From Nyssa sinensis (taxonomy: Eukaryota > Streptophyta > Magnoliopsida > Cornales > Nyssaceae): a DNA stretch of 64,000 nt. The position numbers and the translations under genes were made by a program. The stretch's first letter is position 1; each line of letters opens with the position of its first letter. Shown piece after piece: positions 58,389 to 64,000 of this stretch. Location of the stretch: assembly GCA_008638375.1 (NCBI GenBank), contig CM018048.1, positions 54,723,847 through 54,787,846 of the forward strand. Reading direction: 5' to 3'. The notes under the pieces are model-generated. The model was not told where the DNA came from and made no database searches. It was given only the letters and a program-made list of their open reading frames with translations.

Positions 58389-60113
58389 CATCTTTCAGGT
58401 GTCATATATTGATTAGTTAACCTAATCTTATTTAGTCCCATTATTAGCATCTTTTTGGTGTCATGTCTTTTCTTGATCCGGCGTGTGATATTATCCTTAG
58501 TTTTTTAATCATTTCCGTCTTATCCTCTTAATTTATCCGTAGGTTATTTTAATCATTTCTGTCATCCACCACTTACTTTTGTCTTTTGTTTGTTTGAGGA
58601 GATTTTGTCTTTTCAAAACATTAGCTAATTCTGCCATTGACTCTAATAATTGAATAAAGAATCTGGTTCTTTTTCATTCATCTATAAAATTTCATTAGCA
58701 CTTCTATTGTACTCGAGCTAATAAAATATTAAAAATAAAATTTAAGAATTTAAAGTTCGAGTTTTCTTAAACTAATTACTAGTAGCTAGACTTTAAGTAA
58801 TGAGTTTGACTCTTACAAAAAGAAGAACTTAGTTAGATACACATTAATTGATTCAAGATACTCAATCGATCAAAAAAATAAAAAAAAAAGATTTGATCTT
58901 TTTTATTTTTACTGACAAATTTAAAAACCCTCTTTTCTAGTCTTATTTTTTCAAAATGACAAAAATATCTCTTTTATTTTTATTTTATTTTCTTTACATT
59001 TTTTCAATTTTGACAATTTTTTTTTTACTTTTTCTTAAAGAATTTTTTTCATTTTATAAAAAAAAATTAATATATTTAGGATAAATAACTTTAATTTTTT
59101 TAGTCAAAGAAAATTTTAATTAATATTTATTCAAAAAATAAAAAAAATAGTTACAGTTAGAATAAATTAGTTCAACTTTAAAAAAAAATGTACACAAAAA
59201 AATAAATATATTTGTCATTTTAAAGAAATAAAAAAGGACGGAATGAAAAGTTTTTATAGTTTGTCAATAAAAATATGAGAAATCAATGTCATTTTAAAAA
59301 TTTTAGAAAAATTTTCTATAATTGTTAGAAATCTCATGATAATCCGTGTAATTTATCCTAAAATATAATGACATGTAACTTTCCAGACCAATAATTTACA
59401 AACCATTGAATATTTTCTACTATCAAGCCGGCCATGTACCCCATTTGTCCTCCCTTCGGTTGAATCCATGCTAATCCAAATATGCTTCTTTATTTCATCA
59501 TAATCAGTGTTTTCCACTTCTTGTGACATGTTTTAAAAATTGATGCTGGCGAGGGAAAGACAATTACAAGCTAATTAAATGCCATATTCAACCAATGTTA
59601 ATTGGCAAAATTCCTCAAATTTTGCATTCAATTTACTTAAATTTCTGGGTTAAATTTCTGGGTTAGTTTCCCATTAATCCCATATGCCAAACATAGTTAA
59701 TCCAAAAAAATAAAATTGAGAAACTGGCCATCTAATAAGAAAAACACTTATAGATGCCAAAAGTGTGAAATCTCATCAAAGTAGGAAGACTATATACTCC
59801 TTAAATACCATGTTAAGCAATCAACTTCTCTTAATCTTTTTCATAAAATAAGAACTTTTCTAATTTTAAAAATTTTAAGTTTTTATCTTGCAATCATTTT
59901 CTGCCACTGCAGAAAAATGAACTCTTTTATAAAGTGGTGCAAGTGTCTCTTACAATCTCCATCACTTTTTCAAACTTATTAAAAAATTATCACAAACATA
60001 AAAGAAAAGTGAATCTATCACTGTTTATTTTAATTTGATAAATATATATATATATATATATTATTCGGGCATCATTCAAATTTTACACCTGGCGGTCTAG
60101 GCCCTAAAGCTCT
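58389..60113. other. Intergenic AT-rich DNA
   Basis: No gene recognised. The first 85 bp repeat the sequence just left of the Copia-type element (TTGATTAGTTAACCTAAT at 56793 and 58410), so the element landed in a small tandem duplication. A (TA)n tract is at about 60042-60062. Confidence 0.55.
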
Positions 60114-60119
60114 TTTATT
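60114..60119 (-). terminator. Candidate polyadenylation signal AATAAA
   Basis: TTTATT on the + strand, about 135 bp downstream of the family-consistent stop codon of the oxidoreductase gene. Position fits a plant 3' UTR; usage is not shown. Confidence 0.4.
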
Positions 60120-60252
60120 CAAGCAGACAATTTCAAGGCTCCAAATACACACACATGGAGACAGTACTTACAGTGATATCAACATGAAATAAACAGATAG
60201 CACTGCAGCAAAACATAGATGCCGAACATGGGACAGAAAAGCCTTAGTTCAC

Positions 60253-61684
60253 TTAGTTCCCAACCTCAACAGGCTCAAAACCTCTTTCAATCGACACCTT
60301 CACCGCATCCAGCACCACCTGTGTCTTCCTACTCAGTGTTGGCCACTTCTTCTCAGGCTTTAAACCTACCCTTGATAGCTCCAACCAAACCAGCAAACTC
60401 CCTCACCATCAGAGCTTCCTGAGGAAGATCCGTCGTGACAGCATGCTCGCTCGGGCTTGGTTCACACCCAATAGAGAGCTCCACAAACCTGGAATTTGAA
60501 GCAACATAAAATGGTGCAACATTCTCTTGAAAAGGAATGACAAAGTCATGGAGACGCAAATTGCCCTTTGTTCCAAGAGCAGTTATATCCATGGACAAAT
60601 TGGTGAGGAATGAGCAATAGAAGGTTGCTACTTTCCCATCTTCCCAACGTAAAGAAGAGCCACATGATAGAATCACTCCAGCCTCGTTGAATTCAGGCTC
60701 ACGCAAAGCTGTTACTGTCTTAGGGAGTTCGTAATCAACAGCCCATAGAATTGCCCGGATGCAGTACCAGCCAGTGTCGCCAAGGGCTCCAAGAGCATCA
60801 AGATCTGGCTTCACACGAATGTCATTCTGAAGAAATTCAAGGCCGGGTTCATATGTGAAGGAGCTGTTTATCTGTGAGAATAGAATGAATTTATCATCAT
60901 CAGATGTGGAGCAATGCCCCCAACGGAAATGTTTTCTTACATCCTAATTTACAATAACAACGATACAGATTCATCACTGGAAATTTTTTGACCGGAGGGA
61001 AGAACAGGGAAAATCTAGAAGATCGATGAATGAAACGCTAGGAATTGAACACTGAGGACAAGAATCTGAGAACAAAAGTGATGGAACGCCAAACTTGTGA
61101 GTAAATAATATATAAAAGACTGACTTGATTTATGCAATTCATTCGCCGTTCACCGAAAATTTATTTTGGATAACTTGATAATCGATTTGGGAAAAGTGAC
61201 TCAAGTGAAAGATGAAGCATACCGATTTGAGTTTGCCAAAACGATTCCCGTCGGAGAGAAACTCTCTCATCTTCGCCGTCCGTGGATGATGCATCCACAT
61301 GGTAGCGTCCATGAACTGCACGCCGTTGGATTCACACGCCTGGAGAATCGCGTCCAGCTCCGATACATTAAGAGCCACCGGCTTTTCCAGCAGCACGTGT
61401 TTCTTCTTCTCGGCGGCCAAGATCGCCCACTTCAAGTGCAAGCTCGTCGGAAGAGGCACGTACGCGGCGTCGACGTCGGGGTCGTCCAACACGGCGTCGT
61501 AGCTGCCGTAAACTTTAGCCGATGCCGGAAAGCCGTTATCCGACGCGAATTTCGAGGCCTTTTCTAGAGATCGGCTGCCGATGGCGGAGATGGTAGAGTT
61601 TGGGGCGATCAAAATAGCCCTGGATACCTTGCGTGCTATGTTAGCGCATCCCAAGATTCCGAAACGGACCGGTGTTTCGGCCAT
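60253..61684 (-). CDS. Gfo/Idh/MocA-family NAD(P)-dependent oxidoreductase, frameshifted in the last exon
   Basis: Resembles plant proteins annotated as uncharacterized oxidoreductase At4g09670-like. Exon 1 is 61684-61223 and starts MAETPVRFGILGCANIARKV; an upstream in-frame ATG at 61720 is less family-like. An N-terminal Rossmann fold has GCANIA at residues 12-17. The LLEKPVALNVSE signature near residue 98 holds the conserved EKP of this family. The intron is 61222-60872 (GT-AG). Exon 2 starts INSSFTYEPG and contains NDIRVKPDLDALGALGDTGW and GVILSCGSSL, from the C-terminal alpha/beta substrate domain. Near 60365 the frame shifts by one base. The encoded ORF stops at 60353, whereas the family-like C-terminus LKPEKKWPTLSRKTQVVLDA continues in the next frame to a TAA at 60253-60255. 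Total length exceeds a whole number of codons by one base. The exact substrate is unknown. Confidence 0.87.
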
Positions 61685-64000
61685 CTTCACCGGCACCAAG
61701 GAATAGTAGACTACTTTCACTCCTCACAGCCTCAAAACTTCACTCTCTCCAATTATGGGAACTTTCTCCTTCTTGGCTTCTTGTATACAGCACTGGCAGG
61801 GAATCGCTAACAAATTATAGCCATGTTTGGATGTTCCGCTTTTGGATAAATATGTATTTGTTTAGATTTTTTTTTGTTTTAAATAAGATGGTGTTGGTTT
61901 AAATTTTTTAAATATTTGTTATAAATTCTTAAAGATTAAAATGGGTGTTTTAAAAAAGTATCAATTAATTTTTTTTCAAAATACTCGTTTCAAAATTTTA
62001 TTTTCTTTAACACCTATTTTTGCTATCTATCTAAATAAACATTATGTCTAATCTTATAAATTTCAGTATTACATGAGTAGTGTTAGAGACGTTTAATTTA
62101 TATTTTTAATTGTTTTGTTAAAATTACATCTCCAAAGATACAAATTTAAACATAAATGTTATGACGAAAGGAAAAAGTCCAATAATAAAATAATATAGAG
62201 AAACTTTCTTTTAGTACAGTGATGGAGGAGAGAGAATATTTCTAAGTGTATGTGCACCAAATCTGACCTGTTGTGCGTAAGAATAGCAATTTGTCATGTC
62301 CTATCTCGTATCGCCCTTAATGGAGTAGATATAGAGTGTTCATAAATAAGATCGGGATAAGACATTGAAAACTCTGTCGGAGTTGAGTAATGGTCACCTT
62401 GTCCAGTTTATATATTAATTATTTTTTAAAATCTCAATATACACTAGTTTTACAAATAAGTTGCATTATATAAAATTAATTTTAAGATTTTTTATTTTAC
62501 ATTCATATTATTTTTTCTTATAATAATTATTTTGACAATAAATTTTTAATTTACTTACAAAAAAGATTTAACTTATTTTGAAAAAAAAAATATTAAAGTT
62601 TAGGATGGAGTGGAGTCGAGAATTATAAACGGACTCGGAGTCAACTTCTAAACAGGATTAGGCAGGGTCGTGATTGAGGAAGGGGCACCCCGCTCTGAAC
62701 CGCCCTCCATTGCCATTTCTAATTATGTGTAGAAATTTTATACTTATTTAAATTAATTTGTTATTATTTATGTCTTATATTTAAAATTTGAATAATGATA
62801 GGAATACTACCTCCATGTAGCACCTTTAAATTTCATTTTTTCACCGAAATGAATCTCACTATCATGAGATTATAAGTGAAACCATATGATATAAGAATGT
62901 AGTATTCAAAGATAATATATAAATTATAAAGTGTCGTCTCTGATATTAGTGTTGAAATTTATTTACATAATTATAGAGTTTTTCATATTATTTTTTTTTT
63001 CTTCTAGTGTGACTTTTCAAATTCTTTATTTCACGACAAAAAAAATTAGGACCATTCTTTCAAAATATTTTAACTTATTGCTAGCACAAATATGAGCACG
63101 TCACTTGTGACCGAAGAAGACGCTATAAACCTAAATTGCTTGTCATAATTGCCGAAAGTGTACTTGGATATTCCTCGTTTGTGCCGGCCCGTATAATTTT
63201 ATTATTTGATGGGATTCAAGTGGATCTCATTGCATAGGTTGTAACTATAAAAATCACATCACCGATTTTATGAAATAACTTTTTCATTGATAAATATATA
63301 TATATATATATGAATAGATTGCCGTAACCTCCACTGAAGTTTAATCAAATTATATTACGAATTTTTGGATCTGGAAATGAAAAAAGTGAGGAACAACATA
63401 GATACAAGAGATTGAAAGATGAGGGTTTTGAATTTTTTTCATCATCAAATTCTTTATCCTCTCATATAAAATTCTTCAACTCAATTGACCCTTATCCGTC
63501 TGGTTTCTCAGCAAACCCAATTGAGCCCTGGCTTTTAATGAATCTGGGTTGTTAGAAATGATGTCATCTAGATGTAAAAGCTCATGGAATTGTGTAAACT
63601 ACCCACTCGACCTGTATAGACATTCTAGTAAGATACTGATTGTGGCCCGTGATCAAAGATCTTCTCATATAGAATAATGAAGTCGAGCCATGAAAAAACC
63701 TTATTTATCAAAAAGTATAAAATGCAATAAGGGTATTATAGATATTTCACCATTTCTGTTTTAACCGTTTTGTTTTTGAATCATTTTTAATATGAGCGAT
63801 CAATGTAATCTCTCAAACTATGAGAGTCTATTTGTAATATTGATAAATCTTAAGGAATGTCAATATAATTTACCTTCTATATATGTTGTATTTTAAAAAT
63901 ATAAATTAAAGGGTATACATTATACACAACTTAAACTAGTGATGAGGAATTGAAAGAGTATAGGAAGGGGAGCTAATATGTTTGTTTTAAATATAGGAAG
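61685..64000. other. Oxidoreductase promoter side and intergenic AT-rich DNA
   Basis: The first few hundred bases must include the oxidoreductase promoter, but no clear TATA box was fixed. A GC-rich scrap at about 62640-62705 resembles transposon debris. A (TA)n tract lies at 63294-63310. No gene is supported. Confidence 0.5.

Noticed and set aside
61166..61567. 133-codon frame on the + strand
   Set aside because: It is antisense to exon 1 of the oxidoreductase, whose family motifs fix the coding strand.
62620..62710. GC-rich scrap resembling transposon tails
   Set aside because: Too short and without inverted repeats or duplications to define an element.

Overview
This is nuclear DNA from a flowering plant, probably a dicot. 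The evidence is AT-rich intergenic sequence, GT-AG introns, plant-type retrotransposons (Athila-like Ty3/gypsy, Copia, LINE), DNA transposons (CACTA, Mutator-like) and plant gene families. The species cannot be told from the sequence. Most of the window is transposon debris; three host genes look real.

Host genes. (1) A seven-exon laccase on the + strand (18884-23880), with all four copper-binding motifs and a predicted secretion signal. (2) A single-exon ZCCHC10-like CCHC zinc-knuckle protein on the - strand (52466-53260). (3) A two-exon Gfo/Idh/MocA-family oxidoreductase on the - strand (60253-61684), whose last exon carries a 1-nt frameshift that would truncate the protein.

Layout. 1-6387 is the 3' part of an Athila-like element (copy 1). 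It has a long open gag-protease frame joined in frame to the integrase tail, and ends in a 1.2-kb LTR. 7905-8900 is a LINE 3' end. 13403-15717 is a Mutator-like element with about 82-bp terminal inverted repeats and a perfect 9-bp target duplication; it carries a broken NYN-domain gene (a Pack-MULE). 18.7-23.9 kb is the laccase gene and promoter. 24.1-26.3 kb holds the 5' part of a Copia element next to a LINE fragment. 27145 to about 49700 is a decayed CACTA element with a Transposase_24-type gene. Into that gene went a complete 12.3-kb Athila-like element (copy 2, 29896-42161, - strand) and a 2.9-kb solo-LTR-like insertion. The CACTA element also contains an approximately 161-bp tandem satellite (46270-48640) and arrays of short subterminal repeats. 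52.4-54.6 kb has the zinc-knuckle gene with a duplicated upstream region. 56840-58383 is a small non-autonomous Copia-type element with two 248-bp LTRs and a perfect 5-bp target duplication. 60-61.7 kb is the oxidoreductase, followed by featureless AT-rich DNA.

How the parts relate. The two Athila-like copies are defective in different ways. Copy 1 lost the RT-to-integrase core and the extra 3' ORF; copy 2 lost the end of gag and the protease active site. Both deletions whose junctions are clear fall at short microhomologies. Copy 2 has gained an F-box gene fragment and a tRNA-like SINE segment between pol and its 3' LTR. With the Pack-MULE, the window therefore shows gene-fragment capture by two unrelated transposon classes. 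No wholly unknown gene system was recognised; the most notable signals are these captures, the nested insertion stack, the CACTA-embedded satellite and the atypical laccase.
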